A stretch of 34,598 bases of DNA from Thermoanaerobaculia bacterium (lineage in GTDB: Bacteria; Acidobacteriota; Thermoanaerobaculia; Thermoanaerobaculales; Sulfomarinibacteraceae), in assembly GCA_027067575.1 (NCBI GenBank), contig JAMOVQ010000114.1, positions 1 to 34,598 on the forward strand. Reading direction: 5' to 3'. Of the stretch, positions 7,350 to 16,682 are shown piece after piece (positions within the stretch are counted from its first letter, which is position 1; the number at the start of each line of letters is the position of its first letter). The position numbers and the translations under genes were made by a program. The notes under the pieces are model-generated. The model saw only the letters and a list, made by a program, of their open reading frames with translations, made no database searches and was not told the DNA's origin.

Positions 7350-10300
7350 GTGATCCAGCAGCGCTCCGTGCCGTTCGCTCGTATCCTCATCGTCCTGTCG
7401 GCCGTCCTGGCGTTCGCGGCACCGGTGTCCGCGGGCGGGGTTCGGCTGGAGGGCACCGCATGGGCCGAGGTTCCGGTGGACCGGCTGACGGTCCGCGCGT
7501 GGCCGCTGGGCCGGAGCGGATCATGGCCCGCCATGGAGACGGCGCCGCTCGCCGAGACGGTCATAGCGCCAGGCCGCCCCTTCGTTCTCGACCTGCCCCG
7601 GGACGCCCTGCCTGTCCGGGTCGAGATCGACGGGAAGGGGCTGGTGGCCGTGGCGCGCACGGTGGTGTTGGAGGAGGACGCCTCCCTTCCGCCAGCATGG
7701 CTCCGGCGGGGTCACCGGGTCGAGGCCGTGGTGCGCCGCAACGGCAAGCCCGCCGCGGGTGCGGTGGTCCGCGGCACCGTCCGGACCGGCTCCTGGTCGG
7801 TGCGGCCCGAGCGGTGGAGCCCGTCCGTCCCGGTCGCGGTCTGCCCGAAGAACGGGAGGGTCGCGTTCGAGATCCCGCCGAACGGGCCCGCCGTCACCCT
7901 CTCGGTGACGGATCCCGCCGATGGGGGCTGGGCCTCGTTGTCCCGGACGAACGTCTCCCCCGGCGCGGCCTTGACCGTCTCCATCGGGTCCAGGCCGTTG
8001 AAGGTGCTCGTGCGCGACCGCCGGGGGCGTCCCCTCGCCGGCGCCGTGGTGGCGCCAGCCGGCGCGCCGCGCGGCACGGCGGTCCGGACGGACGGGAAGG
8101 GCCGTGCGGCGGTCCAGGTCGGAGACGGGGAATGGCGGCTCGTGGCCCTGGCGGCGGATGCCGCCGGCACGCTCTCCGGCCGGGAGATCCCCGAGAACGG
8201 CGCCGTCGTCGACACGGAGCCGCTCGAGAAGCTGACCGTGCGGTGGGAATCCGGCCTCGGCCCGCTGGCCCTGTCCGGCCCGTGGCTCTCGGGCGCCCTC
8301 GGCCTCGGTCCCCTCCCCGCGCGGGGCGGCTCCGTCCGCCTGCCGTTCCTCTCCAGGGGCCGGATCACCTGGCACGGACCGGGCGTCGCGCCGGGCTCCA
8401 TGAGCGTCTCCGGCGCCAGGGCCCCCGTGACGCTCCACCCTGCCCCGGCCGTCCGCTTCGCGGGCCGGGCCGTCACCGCAGGTGGTGACCCGGCACCCGC
8501 CGGGCTGCCCGTGTGGGTCTCCCTTCCGGCGGAGTACGCCGCCGTCCGGGGCGAGATCCGCGGCAGCGCGTCGTGGATCCCATCCGTCCGTCCGTGGCTG
8601 CCGTGGGGTGTGACGGGCGCCGATGGAACGTTCACGATCGACGGCCTGCCGGCCGGACCGCTCTCCCTGGAGCTCCGCAAGACCGGGTTGCCGCCGGCCC
8701 GTACCCCCCGAACGGACACGAAGCCGGGCCAGACGGTGGAGGCGACCCTCGTGCTGCGTCCGGGCACAACCCTGACCGCGCGGGTCGTGGACCCCGACGG
8801 CGCCCCGATCCCCGGGGTCACGGTGGACGTCTTCCAGAGCCGGGATTCCGGACCCAGGAACGCCGTCGTCATCTCCTTCGGCGGACAGCCCCGGCGCGGC
8901 GATCCCGATGCGACCGGCGTCACGGACGGGGAAGGAGCGGTGACCGTGCGCCAGGTGCCCCGGGGGAAGGCCGTGGCGGCGTTCTTCGCCGGCGGGTACG
9001 TTCCGCGCAGGCTCCCGGACGTCGAGGTGCCTCCTGAGGGCGCGGACCTGGGCGAGGTCGAGCTGACGCCCGGGGTCACGATCCGCGGAACCACAACCGA
9101 TCCGGAGGGCCGGCCCGTCGCCGGCGCCGAGGTCGCGCTGCTCGAGTCGCCCCAGATGCCGTTCTTCAACCCGGTGACGCGGAGCGATGCGGACGGACGG
9201 TTCGAGATCCCGGACGTCGACCCGCACGGCGAACGGTACCTCCAGGCCCGCGCCGAGGGGTACGTCCCGCGGGCGCCGCTCAAGGTGACCCTGCCGCCCG
9301 AGGGAGACGTGGAGCTCCGGATGGACGTGGAGCGGAAGCTCACGGGGCTCGTGGTCTCGGCCGAGGACCACCAGCCGATCCGTGACGCCCGCATCGAGCT
9401 GATGCAGCGCAACACCATGTCCATGGGCGGGGTGCAGGTCGCCGGAATGATCGCAGCCGGCTCGGCCACGACCCTCCCCGACGGAACGTTCGAGATCGGC
9501 GGACTCTCCGAGGGCGGCTACTCCGCCGAGATCTCCGCCAGGGGGTTCCAGAGGACCAGCCGGTCCGTCGCCGTTCCTGCGGAGGGGAACCCGCCGCCGC
9601 TGACCGTGGAGCTCCGGAAGGGGTTCGAGATCCACGGCACCGTCGTGGACGAGAACGGCACACCCGTGGACGGGGTCCGGGTGATGGCCGGCGCCGGCGA
9701 GACGTGGAGCCACGCCACGTCCGGCCCGGGGGGCGCCTTCACCGTGGAGGGGCTGCCCAGGGGCACGGTGGAGGTCCGCGCCGTGGCGCAGGACGGCCGG
9801 AAGGGGAAGACCACGGCCGAGGCGGGCTCGGCGGAGCCCGTGACCGTGACACTGTCCCCGGGCGTCGCGATCCGCGGCACGGTGACCACCACCGGCGGCG
9901 AACCGGTACCCGGCGCCTCGGTGCTCGCCTTCTCACCGCAGGACGGCTCCCAGACCATCGAGGCCACCTCCGACGCGGCGGGATCGTTCGCACTCGAGGG
10001 CGCGCAGCCGGGATCGTGGCTCGTGAGGGCCTCGGCGGACGGGTTCGCCAGCGCCCGGAAGACGGTCACCGTTCCCGATCGGGGCGAACCGGAGCCCGTC
10101 CGCCTCGAGCTCGCTCCCGGCCACACGCTCCACGGCACCGTGCGGGGGCTCTCGGGCGCCGAACTGGAGGGGTGCGGGATCTGGTCCCCGTCCGGGGCCA
10201 CGGCGAAGCCGGACGCCGATGGCCGGTTCACGCTGGAGGGACTGCCGGCCGGGACGGTCGAGATCACCGCAATGGTCATGCCCGGGAACCGTTCACGGAC

Positions 10301-11384
10301 GGTCACCGCCGAGATCCCCGAGGACGCCGATCCGCCCGAGGTCGAGATCGACTTCGGCGGCGGTGCGACGCTCTCCGGGACGGTCACGCGGGGCGGTGCA
10401 CCCGTGCCCGGTCTCACCGTCACGGCTGGCAACGTCACCACGGGATCGAGCAACGCCACGGTGACCGGGGAGGCGGGCGGCTACACCTTCGAGAGCCTCG
10501 ACGCCGGCGAGTACCAGGTGGCCGTCCGGGGCCCCTCGGGCGAGGTCCTCGCCGGGGACCACGTGATCCTCGACGGCGACGGTGTCCTCGACTTCGAGCT
10601 CCCCACCGCGGCGCTCTCCGGGTTCGTCCTCGAGGAGGGGACACGCCGCCCGCTCGGAGGCGCCACCGTCACCGTCTCCGGTTCCGGCCTCCCCCACGTG
10701 GAGCGGACCGTCTCCTGCCGTGAGGACGGGTCCTTCGCAGTCGAGGAGCTCCCCCCGGGCGCGTACACCGTGCGGGCCACGGCCCAGGGCCACACGCCGG
10801 CCCAGCATGCCGTGACCGTCGAGGAGGGGGTTCCGGCCACCGTGACGCTCACTCTGGCGGACGAGTCCGCCCTCAGGCTGCGTCTCTCGGGAGCCGCACC
10901 GGCCCGCGTGTCGGTCATCCCGCTGGCGCAGGGCCAGGTGGGCCCGGCGGTGGACGGCCTCTGCGACCGTTCCGGACTCTGCACCGTCCGCGGCATTCCG
11001 GCCGGAACCCCCACGCTCCTCGTCCGGACCACCGGGGCCGCGGGCCTCGTCCGTGCCACGCTCCCCTCCAGCGATCCCGTACCCGTTGTCCTCCGCCCGA
11101 CCGGGCAGCTGAGGATCAGCGCCCCGCCCGGCGAGGGGGGTGCGGTCTGGAACGTCCGGCTCCGGGACGGTGCCACGGGCCTCGTCGTCCCGCTGTCCGG
11201 ATGGCGGAACCCGGCCCGCGGCGAGTGGGCCCCGGTCCCCGCATCCGGTCTCCAGGCGGACCTCCCGGCCGGTTCCTGCACCATCGAGGCGATCTCGCCA
11301 ACCGGCGCGACCGGGACGCGGACCGTCGAAGTCCCGGCAGGCGGCACGGCCCGCGTCGCGTTCGGCGCCGGAGAGGAGAACTGA
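7350..11384 (+). CDS. Large secreted protein with tandem carboxypeptidase-regulatory-like (Ig-fold) repeats
   Basis: The product is 1344 aa. It starts at GTG 7350, with GGGGAGGAG three nucleotides upstream. The signal peptide is residues about 1-30 (ILIVLSAVLAFAAPVSA). The remainder is a chain of about eight to ten beta-sandwich units of 80-95 residues. Each follows the pattern GTVVDENGTPVDGVRVMAG, then a DGxFxxxGLPxGxYxVRA strand pair and a TVxLxPG linker, typical of the CarboxypepD_reg-like/SdrD-B-like fold. These modules usually give rigid surface stalks or bind partners. There is no catalytic domain, membrane anchor, LPxTG or IPTL tail, so it is probably periplasmic or secreted. It is followed 26 bp later by the beta-helix gene, and the two probably form a secreted-protein operon. 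The ligand is unknown. Confidence 0.85.
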   Translation: MIQQRSVPFARILIVLSAVLAFAAPVSAGGVRLEGTAWAEVPVDRLTVRAWPLGRSGSWPAMETAPLAETVIAPGRPFVLDLPRDALPVRVEIDGKGLVAVARTVVLEEDASLPPAWLRRGHRVEAVVRRNGKPAAGAVVRGTVRTGSWSVRPERWSPSVPVAVCPKNGRVAFEIPPNGPAVTLSVTDPADGGWASLSRTNVSPGAALTVSIGSRPLKVLVRDRRGRPLAGAVVAPAGAPRGTAVRTDGKGRAAVQVGDGEWRLVALAADAAGTLSGREIPENGAVVDTEPLEKLTVRWESGLGPLALSGPWLSGALGLGPLPARGGSVRLPFLSRGRITWHGPGVAPGSMSVSGARAPVTLHPAPAVRFAGRAVTAGGDPAPAGLPVWVSLPAEYAAVRGEIRGSASWIPSVRPWLPWGVTGADGTFTIDGLPAGPLSLELRKTGLPPARTPRTDTKPGQTVEATLVLRPGTTLTARVVDPDGAPIPGVTVDVFQSRDSGPRNAVVISFGGQPRRGDPDATGVTDGEGAVTVRQVPRGKAVAAFFAGGYVPRRLPDVEVPPEGADLGEVELTPGVTIRGTTTDPEGRPVAGAEVALLESPQMPFFNPVTRSDADGRFEIPDVDPHGERYLQARAEGYVPRAPLKVTLPPEGDVELRMDVERKLTGLVVSAEDHQPIRDARIELMQRNTMSMGGVQVAGMIAAGSATTLPDGTFEIGGLSEGGYSAEISARGFQRTSRSVAVPAEGNPPPLTVELRKGFEIHGTVVDENGTPVDGVRVMAGAGETWSHATSGPGGAFTVEGLPRGTVEVRAVAQDGRKGKTTAEAGSAEPVTVTLSPGVAIRGTVTTTGGEPVPGASVLAFSPQDGSQTIEATSDAAGSFALEGAQPGSWLVRASADGFASARKTVTVPDRGEPEPVRLELAPGHTLHGTVRGLSGAELEGCGIWSPSGATAKPDADGRFTLEGLPAGTVEITAMVMPGNRSRTVTAEIPEDADPPEVEIDFGGGATLSGTVTRGGAPVPGLTVTAGNVTTGSSNATVTGEAGGYTFESLDAGEYQVAVRGPSGEVLAGDHVILDGDGVLDFELPTAALSGFVLEEGTRRPLGGATVTVSGSGLPHVERTVSCREDGSFAVEELPPGAYTVRATAQGHTPAQHAVTVEEGVPATVTLTLADESALRLRLSGAAPARVSVIPLAQGQVGPAVDGLCDRSGLCTVRGIPAGTPTLLVRTTGAAGLVRATLPSSDPVPVVLRPTGQLRISAPPGEGGAVWNVRLRDGATGLVVPLSGWRNPARGEWAPVPASGLQADLPAGSCTIEAISPTGATGTRTVEVPAGGTARVAFGAGEEN

Positions 11385-11410
11385 CCGGCACGGCCGGCAG
11401 GAGGGAGTCG

Positions 11411-13282
11411 ATGCGACGGTCCGCAGGGGCTCGTGACAGGGCGACCCGGTTCGTGATGCTCGTGGCGGTGCTGGGCCTGGCCTGCTGGGCTGCCGGGCAG
11501 ACGACCTACCACGTCCGGCCCGACGGCGGCGACGCGGTCCAGTGCACGGGCACCGCCGATGCACCATACCCCGGCTCCGGGACGGGGATCGACTGTGCCT
11601 GGGACCACCCGTTCCGGGCGCTTCCCCCGGGCGGGCCGCCCCGGATCGCCGGAGGCGACACGCTCGTCATCGCGCCAGGGGCGTACCGGATGGGCCACGG
11701 CGCGCCCGGGGCCGGGGGCTGCGATGCCCTCGGCGCCTACGACTGCACGGCGGTCCCCGTCCCCTCGGGGCCCGACCCGGACCATCCGACCCGGATCGTC
11801 GGCGCGGGCTGGGATGCGGGGTGCCCGGACCCTCCGGAGCTGTGGGGTGCGGAGCGCGCCTGGCAGGTGCTCAGCCTCGACGGGTCGTCCAACGTCGAGC
11901 TGCGCTGCCTCGAGATCACCGATCACTCCTCGTGCATCGAGTTCCACGCCGACGCGGCCCACCGGTGCGAGCGGGATGCGCCGCCGTACGGCGACTGGGC
12001 CTCGGTGGGCCTCCACGCCTCGGACTCGGCCTCGGTGCTCCTGGAGGACGTGTCGATCCACGGGCTGGCCTCGGACGGCGTCCTGGCGGGCCGCCTCGAG
12101 GACTGGACGCTGCGACGGGTCCGGATCTCCGGCAACGGCTGGGCCGGGTGGGACGGCGACATCGACGGCGCCGACGGCGACTCCGGCGAGATGGTGTTCG
12201 AGTCCGTGGAGATCGCCTGGAACGGGTGCGGGGAGCTGTACCCGGACGGCGGCCCGGCCTCGTGCTGGGCCCAGCAGGCCGGCGGCTACGGCGACGGGCT
12301 GGCCGCCGGCGAGGGCGGCGGCCACTGGGTACTGCGGGACTGTCTCATCCACCACAACAGCTCGGACGGCGTGGACCTCCTCTACCTCCGGCCCGGCGCC
12401 TCGACCGAGGTCGAGCGGTGCCGGATGTGGGCGAACGCGGGCAACCAGCTCAAGGTCTCCGGCCCCCTGCGCCTGGCAGACTCCGAGCTCGTGGGCAGCT
12501 GTGCAGCCTTAGAGGGGTGGCCTCTGATGGACGCCGGCGACGTCTGCCGGGCCCTGGGGACCACCCTGGCGCTCGACCTGTTCCCGGGCGCCACGGCCTC
12601 CATCGTCGGGTGCACCCTCGCCGGCGAGGGCGACACCCTGGTGACCGCCGAGTGCACCACCGTGGGCGGGTGCAACGGGAGCGAGACCGTCGGGATCCGG
12701 AACACCGTCCTGGTCGGGGGCGACGACCACACCCAGCCGGGCGACACGGTGGCGCTCTACTGGACCGGCATGAGCCAGGACCCGCTCGACCTCGACTGGA
12801 GCCTCGCCTGGCGCGTCAAGGTGCCCGACGGTTTCACCTGGGGCCCCAACGACCTCCACGGGGCCGACCCGCTCCTGGAGGACGGGACCGCCGCGGCCTT
12901 CGATGGCCGGCTCCGTCCCGGGAGTCCGGCGCTGGACTCGGGCCTGGACGCCGGGACCGTCCTGCCCTGGGGGGCCACGGTCCCCGCCGAGGACCTCCGC
13001 GGGCTCCCCCGCCCCACCGGCTCCGGAACCGACCGCGGCGCCTGGGAGATGGGGCCGCTGGAGGGCGACGCCGACTGCTCCGGAGCGGTGGACGCCGCCG
13101 ACCTGCTCGAGATCGTCGGGGTGGTCTTCGGCGACGCGTCTACCTGCGGCGCCACGGACGCGGACTGTTCCGGAGCCACCGACGCCGCCGACCTCGCCGT
13201 CACGATCCGCAGGACCGGCGAGCCCGCCTTCGGCTGCCGCCGCGAACGCGAGCGCCGGCCCGCGGGACGCGGTCCCCGCTGA
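11411..13282 (+). CDS. Secreted right-handed beta-helix protein with C-terminal dockerin-like repeats
   Basis: The protein has 623 aa. ATG 11411 has an AGGAGGGAG ribosome-binding site, and a signal peptide is visible (FVMLVAVLGLACWAAG, cut near AGQ). Residues about 30-530 have the layout of parallel beta-helix proteins: an N-terminal cap with TYHVRPDGGD, then rungs such as VLLEDVSIHGLASDGVLAG and WVLRDCLIHHNSSDGVDLLY. An 'LRPGSPALDSG' and 'DLRGLPRP' end is common in such secreted proteins. The last 90 residues hold two calcium-loop repeats, GDADCSGAVDAADLLEIVG and DADCSGATDAADLAVTIRR, of the dockerin type I kind. Many cysteines suggest disulfides. Polysaccharide lyase activity is possible, but no catalytic motif is identified. 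Confidence 0.85.
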   Translation: MRRSAGARDRATRFVMLVAVLGLACWAAGQTTYHVRPDGGDAVQCTGTADAPYPGSGTGIDCAWDHPFRALPPGGPPRIAGGDTLVIAPGAYRMGHGAPGAGGCDALGAYDCTAVPVPSGPDPDHPTRIVGAGWDAGCPDPPELWGAERAWQVLSLDGSSNVELRCLEITDHSSCIEFHADAAHRCERDAPPYGDWASVGLHASDSASVLLEDVSIHGLASDGVLAGRLEDWTLRRVRISGNGWAGWDGDIDGADGDSGEMVFESVEIAWNGCGELYPDGGPASCWAQQAGGYGDGLAAGEGGGHWVLRDCLIHHNSSDGVDLLYLRPGASTEVERCRMWANAGNQLKVSGPLRLADSELVGSCAALEGWPLMDAGDVCRALGTTLALDLFPGATASIVGCTLAGEGDTLVTAECTTVGGCNGSETVGIRNTVLVGGDDHTQPGDTVALYWTGMSQDPLDLDWSLAWRVKVPDGFTWGPNDLHGADPLLEDGTAAAFDGRLRPGSPALDSGLDAGTVLPWGATVPAEDLRGLPRPTGSGTDRGAWEMGPLEGDADCSGAVDAADLLEIVGVVFGDASTCGATDADCSGATDAADLAVTIRRTGEPAFGCRRERERRPAGRGPR

Positions 13283-13320
13283 GGCCGGGCCGGCCGGAAC
13301 ATCCGGTCGCCCGGTCACGT

Positions 13321-13326
13321 TACACT
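13321..13326 (+). promoter_or_regulatory. Putative -10 box (TACACT) of the tricorn-type protease gene
   Basis: TACACT lies 35 nt upstream of the ATG at 13362, within the 79-bp gap after the beta-helix gene. It suggests the protease can be transcribed on its own. No clear -35 box is seen. Confidence 0.35.
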
Positions 13327-13361
13327 GCGCGTGCCCCTCCGGGCCACGGGGAGAGCCTGCC

Positions 13362-16300
13362 ATGACCACGATCGTACGCCGCACCGTCCTGTCCGCCGTC
13401 CTCTGTCTCGCCGCGACCGCACTGTTCGCCGGGGAGACGCTGATCCTGCGCGATCCCGCCATTGGGGGCGGGAAGGTCGTCTTCGCCCACGGCGGCGACC
13501 TCTGGGTCGTCGGTCTGGAGGGCGGCGTCGCGCGCCGGCTGACCACGGCCGCCGGCCCCGAGCGGTCGCCGCACATCTCGCCCGACGGTTCCCTCGTGGC
13601 GTTCGCCGGGGAGTACGACGGCAACGTGGACGTCTACGTCGTCCCCCTCGAGGGCGGCGAGCCCCGCCGCCTGACGTGGCATCCCGGTTCCGACGCCCCG
13701 CGCGGCTGGACGCCGGACGGCAGCCGCGTGATCTTCGCCTCGGGGCGTGACGGGGCCCCCATCCCGCTGGCCCGCCTCTGGACCGTTCCGGTGGACGGCG
13801 GCATGCCCGAACCGCTGCCGCTGCCCCGCGTGTTCGACGGCGACCTGGCTCCGGACGGCCGGCGGCTGGCCTACGAGAAGATCCAGCGCTGGGACCGGGA
13901 GTGGCGCGGCTACCGCGGCGGGCAGGCGAACCCGGTCCGGATCGTCGACCTCGACACCCTCGACGTGGTGAAGGCCCCGTGGAACGGCAGTGTGGACACC
14001 TCCCCGGTCTGGCTCGGGGACCGCGTCTGCTTCCTGTCCGACCGCGACGGGGTGGTCAACGTCTGGTCGTGGGACCCGGGCTCCGGCGCGCTGGAGCAGC
14101 TGACCCGGTTCGACGCCCTCGACGCCAAGGGGCTCGACTCCGACGGCGCGCGCCTGGTGGTCTCCGAGGCCGCCCGGCTCTGGATCGTCGAGCCGGGCTC
14201 CCCGCCCCGCCCGCTCCACGTGGAGGTCCGGGGCGACTTCCCCCGGGCCAGGCCGCACTGGGCGAAGGTCGGGAAGGTTCTGGACAACCCCGACCTGTCC
14301 CCCCACGGCAAGCGGGTGGCGTTCGAGGCCCGCGGCGAGATCCTGACGGTGCCCGCCAGGAAGGGCGATCCGCGGAACCTGACCCGAAGCCCCGGCGCGG
14401 CGGACCGGTCGCCCGTGTGGTCCCCGGACGGCACGAAGGTGGCGTGGTTCTCCGACGCCTCCGGCGAGTACCGGCTCGTCGTCGCCGACCAGCACGGCGG
14501 GAACCGCCGCGAGATCGACCTTCCCGACCCGACCTTCTTCTCCACCCCGGAGTGGTCCCCGGACGGGAAGCACCTGGCGTACGGCGACGCCGACCGGAAC
14601 CTGTGGGTCCTCGACGTGGAGACCGGCACGGCCTCCATCGTCGGGAACGGGCGGTTCGCCCACCCGGACCGGATCATCGCCCCGGCCTGGTCCCCAGACG
14701 GGAAGTACCTCGCGTTCGCCGCACGGCTCGAGAACCAGTACGGCGCGATCTTCATCCACTCGATGGACGAGGGGTGGACGCGGCAGCTGACCGACGGCAT
14801 GTCCGACTGCCGGGCCCCGGTCTGGGACGCCGGCGGGAAGTACCTCTGGTTCCTGGCGAGCACCGACTACGGCCTGAACGTCGGCTGGCTCGACATGACT
14901 TCCTACGACCGGCCAGTGGACCGGGCGCTGTACCTCGTGGTGCTTCGCAAGGACGAGCCCTCCCCGCTCCTCCCCGAGAGCGACGAGGAGGGCGAGGCAA
15001 GGGAGAAGGACGGCGCGAAGGAGGACGGGAACGGCACGGCGAAGGCGGGGAAGGCACGGGCCGGGGAGGCGTCCACCGGTGCGAAGGAGGGCGGCGGCGG
15101 GGAGGAGCCGCCCTCCGTCCGGATCGACTGGGACGGGATCCGGCGGCGGATCGTCGCCGTGGACGTGCCCGAGCGCGACTACCGGTCCCTCGCTCCGGGC
15201 ACGAAGGGCGTGGTCTTCCTCCTCGACGCGCCGGAGGACGGGGACGGGCTCCACGTCCACCGGTTCACCCTGGAGGACCGCGAGGAGCATCCCGTGGCCG
15301 AGGGGGTCACGGCGTTCGACGTGTCCGCGGACGGCTCGACGATCCTGTTCGCGAAGGATGGATCGTGGACCGTGGCCAAGGCTGCGGGCAAGCCCGAACC
15401 GGGCAAGGGCGTGCTCGACACTGCGGGCCTCGAGGTCCGGGTCGACCCACCCGCGGAGTGGCGGCAGATCTTCCGCGAGGCGTGGCGGTTCGAACGGGAC
15501 TACTTCTACGTGGAGAACGTCCACGGCCTCGACATGGACTGGGCGTGGCGGACCTACTCCCCGTGGCTGGACCACGTCCGGAGCCGTGACGACCTCAACT
15601 GGCTCCTGGACATCCTCGGCGGCGAGACGTGCGTCGGGCACTCCTTCGTCGGCGGCGGCGACCTCGACCGGCCGAAGCGGGTCCCCGTCGGGCTGCTCGG
15701 GTGCGACCTGACCGTGGAGAACGGGCGGTACCGGATCGCCAGGATCTACGACGGCGAGAGCTGGAACCCCGACCTCGACGCGCCGCTGGCCGCGCCCGGC
15801 ATCGACGTCCGCGAGGGCGACTACATCATCCGGGTCGACGGCCGGCCGTTGGCCCCGCCGGAGAACCCGTACGCGCCGTTCGAGGCGCGGGCCGGCGTCC
15901 AGACGGTCCTCGAGGTCGCCGCGTCGCCCGGCGGCGAGGGATCGCGGACGGTCACTGTGGTCCCGATCCGGAGCGAGGCAGCGCTGCGGCGCGCCGCGTG
16001 GATCGAGGGGAACCGCCGGCTCGTGGACCGCCTCTCCGGCGGGCGGCTGGCGTATGTCTGGCTCCCCAACACGGGGCGTGGCGGGTACGACCAGTTCAAC
16101 CGGTACTACTTCTCCCAGCAGGACCGGCAGGGCGCGATCATCGACGAGCGGTTCAACGGCGGCGGATCGGCGGCGGACTACATCGTCGACCTGCTCGCAC
16201 GGCCCCTGATGGGGTTCTTCTCGAACCCCGTGGGCGACCGCCAGCCGTTCACCCTGCCCAACGCCGGGATCTGGGGCCCGAAGGTCATGGTCATCAACGA

Positions 16301-16664
16301 CTCGGCGGGCTCGGGCGGCGACCTGCTGCCGTACATGTTCAGGCTCCGCGAGATCGGACCGCTGGTTGGAACCCGGACATGGGGTGGTCTCGTTGGGATC
16401 TGGGACGTACCCGATCTCGTGGACGGCGGCCACATCACGGCGCCCCGGGGCGGCTTCTACGACCTCTCCGGCCACTGGGCGGTGGAGAACGAGGGGGTGG
16501 CGCCGGACATCGAGGTGGAGCAGACGCCGAAGGCCGTGGCCGCGGGCCACGACCCCCAGCTCGAACGTGCCGTGGAGGAGGCGCTGCGCCTGCTCGAGGC
16601 CCACCCCGTGCGGATCGTTCCCCAGCCGCCCGACCCGGTGAAGAGCGTCAGCCCCAGGCCGTGA
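13362..16664 (+). CDS. Exported tricorn-type protease (S41 family)
   Basis: The protein has 1100 aa, close to the usual size for bacterial tricorn homologues. ATG 13362 has GGGGAGAG upstream and starts a signal peptide (VLSAVLCLAATALFAG). Residues about 30-530 are beta-propeller repeats with PD40 signatures (SPHISPDGSLVAFAG, SPVWSPDGTKVAWFS). A charged Glu/Lys/Gly/Ala linker spans about 535-585. A second, shorter propeller-like part follows, then the core from about 698, with a PDZ-like segment near 800-835. The likely catalytic residues by alignment are His760 (VGHSFVGGGD), Ser984 (AGSGGD) and Glu1042 (VENEGVAPDIEV). The family signature GTRTWGGLVGIW is intact. Such enzymes degrade oligopeptides; the signal peptide places this one in the periplasm. 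It converges on the DprE1-like gene with an 18-bp gap. Confidence 0.93.
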   Translation: MTTIVRRTVLSAVLCLAATALFAGETLILRDPAIGGGKVVFAHGGDLWVVGLEGGVARRLTTAAGPERSPHISPDGSLVAFAGEYDGNVDVYVVPLEGGEPRRLTWHPGSDAPRGWTPDGSRVIFASGRDGAPIPLARLWTVPVDGGMPEPLPLPRVFDGDLAPDGRRLAYEKIQRWDREWRGYRGGQANPVRIVDLDTLDVVKAPWNGSVDTSPVWLGDRVCFLSDRDGVVNVWSWDPGSGALEQLTRFDALDAKGLDSDGARLVVSEAARLWIVEPGSPPRPLHVEVRGDFPRARPHWAKVGKVLDNPDLSPHGKRVAFEARGEILTVPARKGDPRNLTRSPGAADRSPVWSPDGTKVAWFSDASGEYRLVVADQHGGNRREIDLPDPTFFSTPEWSPDGKHLAYGDADRNLWVLDVETGTASIVGNGRFAHPDRIIAPAWSPDGKYLAFAARLENQYGAIFIHSMDEGWTRQLTDGMSDCRAPVWDAGGKYLWFLASTDYGLNVGWLDMTSYDRPVDRALYLVVLRKDEPSPLLPESDEEGEAREKDGAKEDGNGTAKAGKARAGEASTGAKEGGGGEEPPSVRIDWDGIRRRIVAVDVPERDYRSLAPGTKGVVFLLDAPEDGDGLHVHRFTLEDREEHPVAEGVTAFDVSADGSTILFAKDGSWTVAKAAGKPEPGKGVLDTAGLEVRVDPPAEWRQIFREAWRFERDYFYVENVHGLDMDWAWRTYSPWLDHVRSRDDLNWLLDILGGETCVGHSFVGGGDLDRPKRVPVGLLGCDLTVENGRYRIARIYDGESWNPDLDAPLAAPGIDVREGDYIIRVDGRPLAPPENPYAPFEARAGVQTVLEVAASPGGEGSRTVTVVPIRSEAALRRAAWIEGNRRLVDRLSGGRLAYVWLPNTGRGGYDQFNRYYFSQQDRQGAIIDERFNGGGSAADYIVDLLARPLMGFFSNPVGDRQPFTLPNAGIWGPKVMVINDSAGSGGDLLPYMFRLREIGPLVGTRTWGGLVGIWDVPDLVDGGHITAPRGGFYDLSGHWAVENEGVAPDIEVEQTPKAVAAGHDPQLERAVEEALRLLEAHPVRIVPQPPDPVKSVSPRP

Positions 16665-16682
16665 GCCCGGCGTACCGGAACG

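Noticed and set aside
13320-16604. Minus-strand ORF of 1094 codons
   Set aside because: It lies opposite the tricorn-type protease gene, has no recognisable domain and has the composition of a GC-rich shadow frame.
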